Shown here one piece after another: positions 9,351-22,900 of a stretch of 64,000 bases of DNA. The stretch covers positions 196,410,195 to 196,474,194 of the forward strand of contig CM077664.1 of assembly GCA_039707655.1 (NCBI GenBank). Reading direction: 5' to 3'. The position numbers were made by a program, and so were the translations under genes. This stretch comes from Elymus sibiricus (taxonomy: Eukaryota; Streptophyta; Magnoliopsida; Poales; Poaceae). The stretch's first letter is position 1; every line of letters starts with the position of its first letter. A model generated the notes under the pieces. It searched no databases. It had not been told where the DNA came from and saw only the letters and a program-made list of their open reading frames with translations.

Positions 9351-12300
9351 ACGGAGCGCTCGAGGGACCACGGCCATCCTGTTTTCTTTTGAGCCCTAAA
9401 CTTAAACTAGCAGGCGGAAGGCGCGGCGACACGCCGCGCCCGCAGTTGAGCCCATGCGTGTATGTCTGTTTTTTATTTAAAAGTGAAAGAAGATGTGGTA
9501 GTATATTTGTGGTCGAGCTGTTTACGTAGAAGTAATGTCGCACCTCAGCATCCAGTACAACATAACCTTGACACCAGAAGCCAAGTCCTGTTTTCTTTTA
9601 GAAAAGGAAAGGTGGCGTGGCCTTTAAAAGTAATATGTTGAGGCATTGTTCATCCATCCGTTCCTTCAGTTTTAGACAAACCGATATTACTGCATATGGC
9701 AAGAAAACAAACATGATGATAACCTCCAGTGCAATATGCCACCCAAAGATGGTCAGTAAGCAAACAGACAATTAACTTTATGATTCCGAATTAGCACGCC
9801 AATCACCGAGCTTGACTGACTGGAGAAAATCCTAACATCAACATTAACGCAAGTGAAATCAGCCAACGATGGTTGACGTTCAAAGGGAGATAACATATAG
9901 AAAACAATATGGCAAGAAACATACCGCCAAAAACATATAAGAAATAATTGCAAGAATCATACTTAGAAACATTAAAGGGAGGCACTATCATGTTATATCT
10001 TTCTGGTCATTTTCTTCTTTTACACAATATATTTGTTAGTTTTCGTGAAGTAATACTAATTTCTAATCAGAAAGTCCAACGATGAACCGAAACATGATGT
10101 TGTATATGCATAAACAAAAATAGATCAGATTATACATACATATAATCATCTTAATAAAGAGTTGTAGTGCTTACAGATTAACAAATAAAATTATCTGAAC
10201 CCAAAGTGCCATGAATACTCTGAATATTTATTGCATTTTTAACTACCAAAGCAACCTGCATGACCTATAAAATTCCTTCCGGTGTGGCAATCAAATCTCA
10301 TCTTGTGTTCTATATGGGAAAGAGAACAGTATATCTGATCAACACATTCTTCTATAGAGATACAGGACTTATCAATTGGTAGTTAAGTGGAAATTTTAGC
10401 ATATCTTTGTTGTACTGTTAAATTTGGCGTTGCTATCTACCTGTCCTTTGCGCTAGATAAACTTAACAGTTTTGTTTCGTCGAATAAGATTAGAAAATAT
10501 CTTCTGCCTGACAGAGTACATGGCTTTTGCTAATAGGAAAAGATGGACCTCCAGCCTTTGATGCCCATATTATCTAAAAATAGTCTGCAGACCTGGATGT
10601 ATGGTAATACCATCATTCATCGTTGCCGAAGGTGCTTTCCGCCCCTATTACTCTGGTGATTCTTCCATGTCTGTTTCGTTTGGGGATGGCATGAAACTTC
10701 CTTTTCCATACAACAGAGAGCATCTGATCCTGTCCCATATCAATGGATCAATCTTGTGGATTAATGGTATTTTTGTCTATTTCATTAGAATCCATATAGT
10801 TCCCTTGTATGATCGAAACATTCAACATGGCTTCTATCTTGGACCCGGGAGCAAAAACCCAACTTATTTGCATTAGCATGATGCAGAAAAGAGGAAAAAC
10901 AACCTGCATATATTGTTATATGATCGCCATCTACAGCATTAAATTGGCATTGACAGATGTCGCCAAAGTTGTTATTGTACCATGCGACTGGCATCCGTGT
11001 TTAAAGAAAAATGAGCAGAACTAATATACTTAATTAAGTTCCAAATAATAAACACTGAAATATAGGTAAGAGTACAAAGAACAAAAAATCACTGATCTGA
11101 ACACTCATATCCTGGTCCACATTGAACTGAAACAACCGAAGTTTCTTCTGCTCTACATTTCACAAAATAGACAAATGTAGATAGATGCAGTGGGTGAAGT
11201 GTGTAACCTACAGTAGCTATAGCACATACAGTCAGCATGAGAAATTAAGAGTCCATTCATCTTGCGCAAAATCCTTTTTGTTTGCTTCACTCTAATGATT
11301 CCCAACCATTAGCCATACTAAGCAAAACATATCTTAAATTCTGAATCTATATGTTCATTGGAAGGAACGAAAAACATTTACTACCAAATATTATTAGAGT
11401 CAGTCTCCCCAAGTTCAGAACTACTAAATGGCGATGGAAATTATCGATACAAATTTTTTACAGAGCAAGATGACGTACCAGGAAAGCGGACAGGGGTATT
11501 TCAAAGAGAATAATGTAAAAACAATATGGATGGAGCTATTGGGTGGGACACTAAAAAACTGAAATATGTTCACCATATTTAGAAGGCACTCTTGAGTACG
11601 GTTTTGCAACAATCAATTCATTAATCACAGGTTGAACCATCTAAAGCCATATGGAAAAAACAAAACTAACAGGTCCAGAGTTCCTCCGGTGTGTATGAGA
11701 TCGCACGTTCCTTCAAAGTTGAACAAACTAATGATGTATAAGCATTCCAGTGTATCCAAAGAAATCTTAGAGAAGGGGAAAAACTAACTGGGGTGACATA
11801 CATCACCACTCATCTTCTTATTTTTAGCAACAACAATAAATTTTTAGTGTGGCGTGCAACAAATAAGTAAACCGTTTCAATCAAGTGAAATACATTAGAA
11901 GTATATTATCGTTTTCTTCCGTGGAACTTTGGTAGCTGCACCGAACCTTTCACTTCACTGGAGTGAATGATTACCTCTGATAGGCTCAGTTTCCAGTGAT
12001 CCTTCCAGCTTGCACGGCCCAGATAATGCATGCTTGTTCGGTAGCTCCCTCTCAAGCATAAGCTTTGCCAATATATGAAGAATACATATTTAGATGTCAC
12101 ATCCCTGCAAATTGACAAACCTCGTTCCGACGGTGATGGAGTTTGCTGGAAACAGGGTCAGTAGCATGAGGAATATGATGCGGGGAGAAATACACCAGGG
12201 ACACATCAAAGTGGCCGGAAGAACGGAGTATGAAATTTAGTACAACAATCCAGTTGGAAATACTAATCAATGGATTAACCTTGCAGCTGCGTCAATGGTG

Positions 12301-14816
12301 TCAAAACCACCTGAAAAAATTAATCAGCATCAATGGACAACATACATAATCAAAAATCAAAATTAATAACAGAGAGATTAGAGCTGGAGATAGGATTTGA
12401 GATCATCTAAGTAAAACTCTCTCTGCGTATGCATTCTTCATGTACAAAGCTGCTTGTATATCAAATTAAATATGAACGTAGTAACCCAGCAGTGAGAAAT
12501 GTACAATTGAATTAACATAGAAATTTCTCAGCACATGGATCATCTTTTGAATTGAATGGGCTTGCTCCTTCACAACATGCATCTCTCTCCTTCTCCTTTA
12601 ATCACTCTCTTCAAGCGATTGATGCAGGTCAAACTAAACTCTAAATATATAGCAGGCGAGAGAGCACCATCACGATTTCAAACAAAATAGATTTATTGTA
12701 ACTGCAAAAGCATAAATAACAACAAAGTAAATACCTATGTGGTAGAAACATGTTACCTAATGTCTGAGGGATAGAATTAGGAGGATTTGCATGTGAGCGA
12801 ATCAGGACATGTTTCTTTTTACAGCATAGTCTTAGTTTCTAAACCTTATATTAACCTGCAAATAAGACCATGTAATAATCGAGGTCCATCAACTTTATTT
12901 GAATGAGTTCTTAATTTGGAGGAGATAATAACATGCAGGATGTACAATCCACGTTGTATCTTGGACTATGAAAGTAGAATTCAAGCATTGCACATCGCCA
13001 TTGTATCAGGGACTCAATTTTTGTTGCTACCGTTACTGTAGTTCTTGCTTATGTCTGCCGACAGGCATTAAGGGACAATGGGAGGTCCCCAATACTAACT
13101 TTTCTATCTCTTTTCACTATAAATCGATCAATCTCATATTAGCATATTATGAGCGGATCAGTCTAGTTCTGTAGTTTTTTTTTTTTTTGAGGAATCTATT
13201 TCATTTGCCTTACAAATGACAAACTATATCTGACCTCAGAGCAAACAAAAAGTAAGCGACTCAAATTTGAGGGATTATATATCGATATGCAGAAGAACTC
13301 GTCTGACAACCTGCAGAAAACTACAATATCTGAAACCCAAATATATCGGTGCACAGTAGACTACTAAAACAAAGAATATGACATGTGCATAATTCAACAA
13401 TGAATCTTTGTTAGAAAAAATCCCAAACAAAAGCAAAGCACCTTCATAGTTAATTTGTTTTGGGGATGGCAGAACTAAAATTGCTTGGTGAAATAATAAA
13501 TAACTATCTAACATTAACATATTGTTCTGTGCTAATTGTTTAGAGAACATAACTAAAACTAATGAAGAAGTATAGGTAATGAGAATTTATTTGAAAGTAC
13601 TAAGTCACACAGGGGAACAAGTTTAAAAGCACATTCAGCTTTCAGATGTTGGATGAAGTAAATAAAAAGCAGAAAATGTTGGATATTCCAAACTCCTATA
13701 CATGTGTGTTGACGTAGTTTGCCGAGTTCAAGTTGTAGCCAGTGTTAGAATGCTTAGTCGGCAAGTCCTAATCTATGTAATCTGCAACTATAAATAAAAG
13801 AAAATTAACCTATATAAATCCTAGTGTCTGAGGAAAATAATCTGGTGTTCGGCCATGTTGTGATGCATATGAACAATTGAATCAAGAGTATGTGCATCTT
13901 TTGTTTCGGCCAAGGCCATCGGCAGCAGCAATCAGCAAATCGGTCAAACGTATGTGCTTGTTTCGTCGACAACTCAAGTCAGGAAACGATCTGGCATATG
14001 GCAAACAGCGCACAACTAACACACAGTGTATACATACCTTAAAATTTAGAGCAGAAATTATAAGGGGGCAGTCTGTAATAATTCCGTACGGAGCTTCCTT
14101 TGCTTGGCGTGTGTTGTGCTGCACCAGAACAATCAATCAGTTGATCTAGTAGCTAGCTTGTACGCGTCTTGGCTACAGGCATGGGCAAGCAGCAAATCAA
14201 TTTGGCGTATGACAACTCATCTATTAAGCAACTGATTTGATCTACGCAAGTTGGCAAATGGCGCACACCTAGCTAACAGAATTTCTAGCAAAAAGAGTAA
14301 TGGAGCAATCCACATACAGTTTTGTTGTCGATATTCCTTTGCTTGGCCGGCGTCGCAATCCCTGATGAAATTTCATGGAAACAGTGATCTTCCAAGCATG
14401 TACTGTATGCAAGAAAAAAAATGTGACAGGAGAGAACCTTGGTTAGAGAAGGCACCACCACGGTTGCAGTTGTGCTCAGCGGCTAAGATTGGTACAGGTA
14501 TAAGGAGAGAGGGAGGGAGGGAGCGCCGCTAGTCGCAGAATCGGCGCCGAAGCGCAGCCATGCCCACGGAGGAGGCCGACCAAGCCGAGGAACCAGGCCT
14601 AGGGTTTGTGCCTGCTACCCCGTAGCCACACCGAGGTGGAGGAAAGGCGGGATGAGGAGGGAGCTGCGGCAATGACGGCGTGGAGGCCAGCCGGCCGGCG
14701 GCGACGTGGGTGCGGGGCGGCGAGCACAGACCTGTGGAGGAAGCGGCGGCGGCTCCTTTCTCGATGTCTGTCTCTCTAGAAGAACGAAGAGGTTCCAGAT
14801 ATTTGTGGCCTTCCAC
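9351..14816. other. AT-rich region with no confident gene; possible minus-strand transcription unit
   Basis: About 5.5 kb of mostly AT-rich, intron-like DNA. A GC-rich minus-strand segment at 14816-14530 looks like the first exon or 5' UTR of a gene (a CCACAG|GTCTGT donor near 14733). On the same strand a few short spliced-looking segments occur: an acceptor at 12311 opening a frame that reads GGFDTIDAAARLIH then stop, and open frames at 12240-12130 and 11750-11670. They do not assemble into one convincing protein. A GC hairpin lies at about 9420-9442. I saw no mobile element ends here. Confidence 0.3.
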
Positions 14817-15560
14817 GGTAATTTTTTAGAGGTGTAAAAAAATAAAAAATAAGGAAAATGAAGCCAACACGTGTCGATCTAGTGGACCAACGTCGCTAGC
14901 ACTGGGATTGCACGGCGTGAGGCGTAGCTTAGTAGCTTTAATTCTTTTACATACTAGAGCATCTCAGTTCACAATTGTCAAATATGGCCCTTCATTTCGG
15001 TGGAAATGTTTGAAAATATCCATTGACAGATTGTCGAGCTTTTTTCCAGAAATAATAATTACATTACATTCAGATCCGTATACTACGTAGCGACGACTAT
15101 AAGCACTGAAACGAGCCGAAGACGGGCCGCCGTCATCGCCCCTCCCTCGTCGGAGCCGGACAAAACTTATTGTAGTAAATAGTCGGAAAGTCATCGTGCT
15201 AAGGCCTCATAGGACCAGCGCACCAGAACAGCAACCGCCGCCGATGAAGCGTAGCGTAGATCGGAAGGACGCCCATATCCCTTCCTAGACCACTTTCTGT
15301 AGGATAACCAGCTAACACCGTCCATAACTGTTGTTGGCTGATGGCGGTCATCCAGAAAAAAAGAGTATATTAAGCAAGGTGGGTACTCAGCTTTACTCGC
15401 AAGACTTAAGCAGACCTAAACTAGTTTATGCAACCTATTTCGAAGGAAGGGTAAAGTGGTTTAGTGGAGCAAGCACTAAGCATTCTACTGAGACACACTG
15501 CAACTCGTGTATATTAGAGATACGAAGAGAGATCGCATAAAAGTAGTAATCTGATAAGTA
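14817..15560. other. Intergenic sequence, no gene recognised
   Basis: Moderately AT-rich intergenic DNA. A GC-richer patch at 15110-15290 resembles sequence often found in degraded grass retroelements, but it has no domain that I can name. Confidence 0.35.
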
Positions 15561-15778
15561 CCTGACATCAAGTACGTGCACATGGCAAATCGAACGTTTT
15601 TTATGGTAAGTTTAGTGACGCGAGGATGACAACTTTAGCTGGCAAGCATGACAACTTCGTGCTTCGGTTTATTTTTTTGACAGAAAATTGCCGTGTGTCA
15701 ACTAATTTGCCATCCTTGCGTCACTAGAATTGCCATCGAAAACGTTCGATTTGCCATGTGCACATGCCTTACGTCAGG
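15561..15778. mobile_element. MITE with long inverted repeats, 218 bp
   Basis: The ends CCTGAC and GTCAGG, and the inner segments GTGCACATGGCAAATCGAAC and its complement, are inverted (15577-15597 against 15743-15763). A further inner pair is TGACGC..GGATG with the CATCC..GCGTCA arm. No coding potential. The superfamily is uncertain; it may be Mutator-like. No TSD was resolved. Confidence 0.75.
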
Positions 15779-16922
15779 GCAGATCACAACTACTCTATTC
15801 ACCTACCTAACTGTAAACATAACACTGCCTTATCTCCCCCTCGTATCTCTCACGAGAAGAACCCACAAGACACTCACACGGTTGGCAAACTTTTATTTGT
15901 TAAGGTTAAAGCTTTTTTTTTTTACAATCATTTGTTAAGGATAAAGTTGTTATACGAACTGAGATCAGTCACCATGGGCACGGTTATTTTGAATAGATTT
16001 ATTTAGGGATGGACACGCACGTCGTCTGTCTCTTCTCATAGGCCGGTTATTGGCACATTATATGCATGAACCAGAAGAGACGGGAGCGTATCCGGACGCA
16101 ACTCCAAAGCCAATTATCACTCCACCTCGAAAGTGGTTTTACGACGGAACACTCCCAAATCGCGGTCACTCAGAAGAGAATACAAGTAGTTTCAAAAAAG
16201 AAGTGAATACGAGTAGTTCGCTAGGGGGACCTCCAAACGTCAGCACACCATTGAGGGCCATGATTAATAGAATAAATCATACTAGTATATATTTAGTCCT
16301 CATATCATTAATAAAAATTTCCATGTTCCATAAAATTAAACCCAACGAATATATTGCAACAATCCACCACAACAACGTGTGGGGTATCATCTAGTTCTCC
16401 AAGAAGTTCAATACAATGCATGTTAGTTTTCCTCATATTCCCATGAACATGCATCATTCCAATGGAGCTTCAAATGGATTATTATCTGGGCCATTTAAAT
16501 CTTTGCAAACATTCTATCCTGCATTTTTCTCATGGATTTGGATTTCTCCACAGCGTACATCTTGAATTCGGACATTTGAATGCGAAAGCACAACAAAGGC
16601 TTAGCCACAAGTGGCTTTCAGCCCTTTACAAACACACACACCCGTTAACGCCAAGCTTGGCCCCCAGGTAGGACCAGATCAGAAATCTCGAGGAAGGATT
16701 AACCAAGAGGTTTAGGGCAGGCAGCTCTCTCTAATAGCGCCAGAACAAACACGTCAACAAAAATAAATATCAGGGGCTGCATATTTACATCGTAAGGGTG
16801 TGATTTGATTGTAATCAGCAGGCTTAGAATTTGAGCTTGTCTTCCTGGAGCAGTGTGTAAGAACTACCAGCTGTCAAAAGGAGAATCCAAACACTGAGCT
16901 CTACACTATTTACAGGCCTAAG
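15779..16922. other. Downstream flank and probable 3' UTR of the RING-CH gene
   Basis: AT-rich DNA. The part nearest 16922 is probably the minus-strand 3' UTR of the gene ending there. No ORF here has recognisable content. Confidence 0.4.
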
Positions 16923-19900
16923 CTATACTCCGGGGTGGTACCCACTGGGTGCCATGTTTTCCATCCTTGGCATGCTTCTCCTCGAGCCAAACTCCTGGCA
17001 GCACTCGAGAGCTAGTCGAAGGGCAGTGCCCAAGCCGAGAACAATAAGAACACCTGAAAACACCAACTAGTCAAGTCAATGAAACATCCTATGTGTGGTA
17101 CCTCCTGTAAGTGAACCAATAAACAAGTGTATGCACCAACACTGACAGAATAAACCAACCTCAAGTTGAACATATTAATAAAGTAGCCTACAAGTACAAT
17201 CAAATTGACTGCCCACGAAAGTGAGTTCTAGTTCCAAAGGACACATTATCTGATTTTCTTATTTAAAGATCATCGATACAATCATTTGCTAACAGCATTT
17301 TCCAATTGATTTATTAGCTACATGAACTGATACAATTCGCTACTCCTAGAAAAAATGAGAATCAATATTTGCAATAATATCCGTGCACTAGTTCTTCTGC
17401 GCTTCATTCAATTAAATGTGTAATGCGTGTTGTGGCAGCAGCCCCCTTCATATAATTTTATAAAGCATATGGCGTATGGTGAGGCGACTTCATAGACATA
17501 ACCTAACTTTGTATGCCAGCAAATTAAATAAATATTTCATAGGCACAAACCTAACTTTGTATGACAGCAAATTAATTCAAATTAAGACCAAATTCCACGA
17601 CATAGCAATAATAAAAACAGTAAATCTGAGAATTAAAATGAAGATAAAAGGCTTTGTTGCCCACATTCTCTCGCCTCTTTTGGAACATAAGCCCCATAAG
17701 CAACAAAGCATGTTACTAGCAGGCAGTAGCCACTGAAATAATGATCAATGTCATGCTAAACCGTTGTTATCTAACTATAATAAGTGAACAGAGGGGAGGG
17801 AGAACAAACATAAGTACATTAGTAGGAGCAGAGCAGCTTAGGGGTGGTGACATTCAGGGCTCAATCTGCCCAACAGAACAGTGAGGACAAGAAGCTGGCA
17901 TGCAGGTAGAGGAGGCATACTTGCTGCTGAGAGGTGACGACTCCCAGCGTGCAGAACATAGTAGTGAGAAAAAGGAGAAGCTGGAGGAGAGGGAGAGGAG
18001 AAGCTGGCAAGGAGGAAGATGACGCATGCCTAGCGGGGAGGAAACGTAGCTGTGTAGTGGCGACACCGTGGCCGCGCCTGGAGACACCAGAGCTCGGCAA
18101 GGCAGAGGGTGACTGGTAGAGGCGCTGCCACACCATGGCGTTACCCAATTCCCTCTCCTCTTGTCCCCCTCCCCCCTTCTTTCTCCCTCCCGTCCCTACA
18201 AAGCTCACAGGAGAGGCCAATTTCCCCTTCTGCCCCCGCTCTTTCCCACATCTCTGCTTTTTCCCGCGCTCACCTGCTCAGCCAGTTGTGGCATGCGAAA
18301 TCGGGTAAGGCGACGAGTGCCTCACCAAATTGACGCCATGGCCATATGGCAGACACCACAGGCATAATCTATCGCGAGTGCAGACGACTCATCCTGGAGG
18401 GGCGCCATAGCATTATATCGTCGGTATAACGGCATACAACGACGGCTTTAAAACTTTGGCTTCATTTGTATTTAGATTTGTCCCGTCTGCATCTATCTCA
18501 CTTGTGAAGACCCTAAGGCGTCAGATTAATAGAAGCACGCATAATCAAATAATTGATCTGACATTCTTTGAACATAACATCAGGTGTGAACATGTGGTTA
18601 AATATCCATGGACAACCTCACAATATTGCTCCTATTGACTAGTTGTTATATTGCTTTAACAGGTAGTCAGGGACTAAGTGCTGCTGGGACACAAACTTAG
18701 TGGCATATAATCGCAGACTGGGAGTTGTGATAGTTGTTTCTCAAAGAAATATCAATACTAATTCCTAAGTTGCCACCAAACAAACTTGATATAAAACTCA
18801 TCCTTCTTACATGTCAGTTTCCACACTTTCAAAATCAACGAAAGGCAAGTGATAACAAAACAGAGGCAAGTGGTTACAGAACATAAAGGGAAATTTGGAT
18901 CTGGTACACCAAAATACTATTCCATACCAATTATTATGTTCACAGGAAGTGCGGAAACACCAAGAGAAACAGATATCAGCACATCCAATAATAGACCACC
19001 AATCAGAATTGCAAATGCAACCCAGAGTGGGCTAAACCATCCCTGCATACATAGAGAACGGGCGTCAAATATGAAGCAGAAAAAATTGTACAAGTTCTGC
19101 ACAATTGAAGACTTGCACATGATGATTTGATTAGTAATCCATTTCTCGAGCCAGATAGTCATATCAGTGTATTTGTTTCTTTTTTTCCTTATCCAGTCAT
19201 AAAAATACCCTTTCACGTCCTCCTCGGCCCCTTCCATAAGCTGAATCAACCCTCCAAACCCAATAACTTGTCTGCTCAATGAAAACAAGTAAATTTTCAC
19301 TACCAGAAAGAGGAATTTGATTAATTTTTTGCAGCCTACAATTTCAGGGGGGTCCCGAGTTATTTAACTGTAATATGGAGATATTGGGACATGCAGTCAA
19401 TAGAAGATGATATATAGAATGCAATATACTCTTCAAAAATCAGACCCATCAAGTACAGATTTTCTAAATGCATCTTGAAAATGATATAAGGCCTAAAATG
19501 GAAGACTTACACTTGCTTGTGTCTCTGGAGGAGGTATATTGACAGCAACTTGCCTGTGAAGTAAAGAACTTATGTAAATCAAAATAGTTAGCAACAGCCA
19601 AAATCCATTTGAGAAGAGGACTTACTGGCATATCTCACACTTGTTTGAACCTCTAGTACGGAACCAGACATCAATGCATGTGCGGTGAGCTTTTGAAAGA
19701 TCACCACGACATCTGCATCCAAGGTCTACCAAAGGTTCTTCCGACTTTTGCTGACAAACTCTGCGTTGAAGTATGACATGTTACTTAAACCTCCAAAAAA
19801 AAAAGGTAAACAGCAGCAAACAACAGGAAATGTTATATTTTAGGGTCTTTTAAGGAGGGCCTATATGAGTGAGCAATTTCCTGTTAATAAAAAAGGGCCT

Positions 19901-22900
19901 GTACGAGTGAACTATTTCACAAGAGGCACACATTGCTTACAAGGAAAAAGCAACCCATGTAACCGGGTGGCATTGAAATGTCTACCGGTTGGAACCAATT
20001 ATAAACCAAGCTGATGCTGGCATGACTATCCGTTAACTTTTACAACATTCAAGAAAACAGACCTATATTACCAGTTTGAGAGAAAATAGTTTTGTCACCA
20101 ACGCACTGTGTAATGCTTCTATCATACCAATGACCATAGCCAATGGCTAAAGCACAACTCCCCAAGCAATGCTAGCTGCTATCACTCATAGCAGCTGCCT
20201 CACAGGAAACAGTTAAGTTTGTAAGAAAGTAAAACATGAAGATTTCAGGCAAATGGATCATAAGGAACCAGAATAAGACAATAAAATCCCAAAAGGATCA
20301 CAACATAACGATCATGATGTAGGGTTCCCTTAGATAGTTATGACTTAACATCGAGAACCAGAGTGGCTTAAGACTGTAAGGCACAACAGGGTGAAACGAA
20401 TGTGTCACTGCAAACAACCAAACCATACTTTGCCTCTCCTTGTTGCGTGCTGAACTGTTAACTGTAACTGGAGGAAATTAAAAACATGCCCATCAAACAT
20501 CAGTACATCATAAGGTAGTGGCTACATGTCAACAGCAGTAGACAAGTAACAGGAAATGTTATATTTTAGGGTCTTTTAAGGAGGACCTATGAGTGGGCAA
20601 TTTCCTGTTAACAGAGAAGGGCCTATGAATGAACAATTTCAGCTACATCAGAGTTGGTACAGTAATCTTTAACTAATCAGCATAACTCTAGTGATGATTA
20701 CTCCCTCCGTCCCTCAATACATGGCGTTAATTTTGATAGTAAAAATCCCGTATTATGTGGCACAGTCCTCACAAACGTGCTAAGCTTCCACTTTTCCTCC
20801 TTCACGCGTGGTGTGGCGTTATTATCAGGAGCTGCCGCCTGCGGGGAAAGAGCAAATAACCGACCCGTTACAGCGCGCATGCGCTTCTCTCCTCCAAAAA
20901 TTGTGCTAGTTTCCTTACTCCCTCACCCTGTCCTGCTCCTCATGCGACGAAAAAAAGGCCATGACCGGCCCCCGCTCTCCCTCACTTCATCCACATGGAG
21001 ACTTCGTTCTTCACATTCAACCAATGGTGGCATCGTCATCGGGCCAGATGGCAGGAGGCGACAATGTCTCGCTCAACTCACATACGCGGACGAGAGCTCG
21101 GACGCCGTGGCCTTCGCCAGCGGCCGGCAGTACATTGAAGATGGGGACTCCCTCCCTGGCATGCACAGCAATGCAGTGCGATGTGTGCGAGATATTGCTC
21201 CATGCCGCTGCTCTCAGCCCACTCTACCGTTTGCTTGGTTAATGGTAGCTCTAGCTATCGTTAGTGCTTTGGCTGACCACTTATGCAGACATCAGGCATG
21301 TGGTGCCCAATGCGGGGATGTAGGTGTTGGCACGGGTGGTCGCAGAGCCGGTGGCTGAGGGCGCGGTGCCGGTTTTGGCGGAGGTTAGCGTGTACTCGGC
21401 AGCCGTGGGCACGGTGCCAGCATTGGCGGAGGCGGAGCTGGCAGACGCGGTTGAGGTGACCACCATGGCGGGTGTGGCCGTGTGGGTGCGGTCAAGGCGC
21501 ACGTGCGCGTGGTGCCGGCGGTTGAGGCGTGCGTGGCTGGAGAGTTGTAGCAGGTAACAACGCTGCAGAGGTGCGCTTGGGGGTATTTCAGTCCAAATCT
21601 TCTCTCCAGCGCCCCTGCCTGAGAAAATATTCTGGTGCCACATTTTGAGAGAAAGAGTTTAACTACAGCCAGCATCTATATAGCAGCTGGATAGCTTTTT
21701 AGTTTTTGATAGCTAAGAACTAAACAAGGTACACCAATTTACTGAAGCCATCTGCATGCAATAATGCTTCCTTAGTCTATACTACTCCCTCCGATCCATA
21801 TTATTTGTCGCTCATCTAGTACAACTTTGTACTAAAGTTGTACTAGATGGGCGACAGGAAATATGGATCGGAGGGAGTAGTATAATGCACTGATTATAGT
21901 GCACGACATCTTACATCGTAAATGCTAAACCACTGAACCATTAGCTAAAAGTTGCTATCACTTTGTGTTACTTCAGTTAAACCAATCATTTGGGCTGATT
22001 CTTAAGAATAAAATAAAAACTCAACTGCATTCAGAAGCTTAACCTGGCTCCCATAGATACAAGTTTATAGCCGGGATCAAGATTAGGGCTAAACAAGGAT
22101 TTAGCATCGTGTCCCTTGGCACAAAATCTATGTCCGTGTGCTAAAATCTCCTAGCATACCCACTTGGCCTGATCCGTATGCTAGAATCTCCACGAAACAC
22201 ATATGAGAATCACATCACAGAGGGTCTGTGTCATATGTGGTACAAATTTACATTACCTAGGCCCTCCTTTCTCCCTCAGGTTACGGACATAGATTTCATG
22301 CAGGATGAGCAGACAAAACCCCCCATATTCCTTACACAAAGGCATCGGCAAAGCCCTAGCTGATAATTTGCCCACGAAATGGTCAGTACGAGAACGCAGC
22401 TACCACACAAATCAGGAAAATCTTCGGCCACGAACGTTTCCTAATCCCTCCCCGGTTCGCAATTTGAGCAGGATCAGACGAAACATCCAACGTTTCACAT
22501 GAGAAGGACACCAGACCCACCCCCGACAGTATACCTGCATTGCTCGTCGAAGCTGTCGGATCTCGCCAGCTCCGCCTCCTTCGCGGCCGCCACGGCAACC
22601 ATGGCGCTGGCGTCCCCGACCTCCAGAGGGGGCAGAGAGGCCGGAGCGACGCCCTTTTGCTCGCGGGCCTCATCCTCCGGCTTCGAGATCACGATGGTGA
22701 GTACCGCCCCGGGCGCTTGTGCGGGCACCTCAGCCGTGACCGGCGCCGGCACTTCAGCCGCGGCCACGACCACTGATCCCGGTGATGGCGCCTGCACCTC
22801 AGCCCCGGCGGCGACCACCTCCTGCTGCTGCGGTGGCTGCTGCATGGCTAGCTCATGAGCGGTGGCCGTGCCAGGGCCCGACTCCGATCCGGCGGCTGCG

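Noticed and set aside
10601..10876. 91-aa plus-strand open frame in AT-rich DNA
   Set aside because: No homology recognised. The opposite strand is also open, and codon usage is not distinctive.
12130..12240. Two overlapping open minus-strand frames that both look protein-like
   Set aside because: Both frames are equally open, the introns needed to join neighbouring segments would be only about 15 nt, and no family was recognised.
17854..18220. 119-aa minus-strand open frame
   Set aside because: It is low-complexity, intronic, and has no recognisable domain or element ends.
20699..20727. Second Stowaway element starting CTCCCTCCGTCCC
   Set aside because: Only one terminus is present, with no matching inverted end and no second TA boundary.
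20777..21358. 193-aa plus-strand open frame
   Set aside because: It lies in intron 1 of the RING-CH gene in GC-rich DNA with open frames on both strands. No domain or promoter was seen.
22499..22858. 119-aa plus-strand open frame
   Set aside because: It is the antisense of GC-rich exon 1 of the RING-CH gene.
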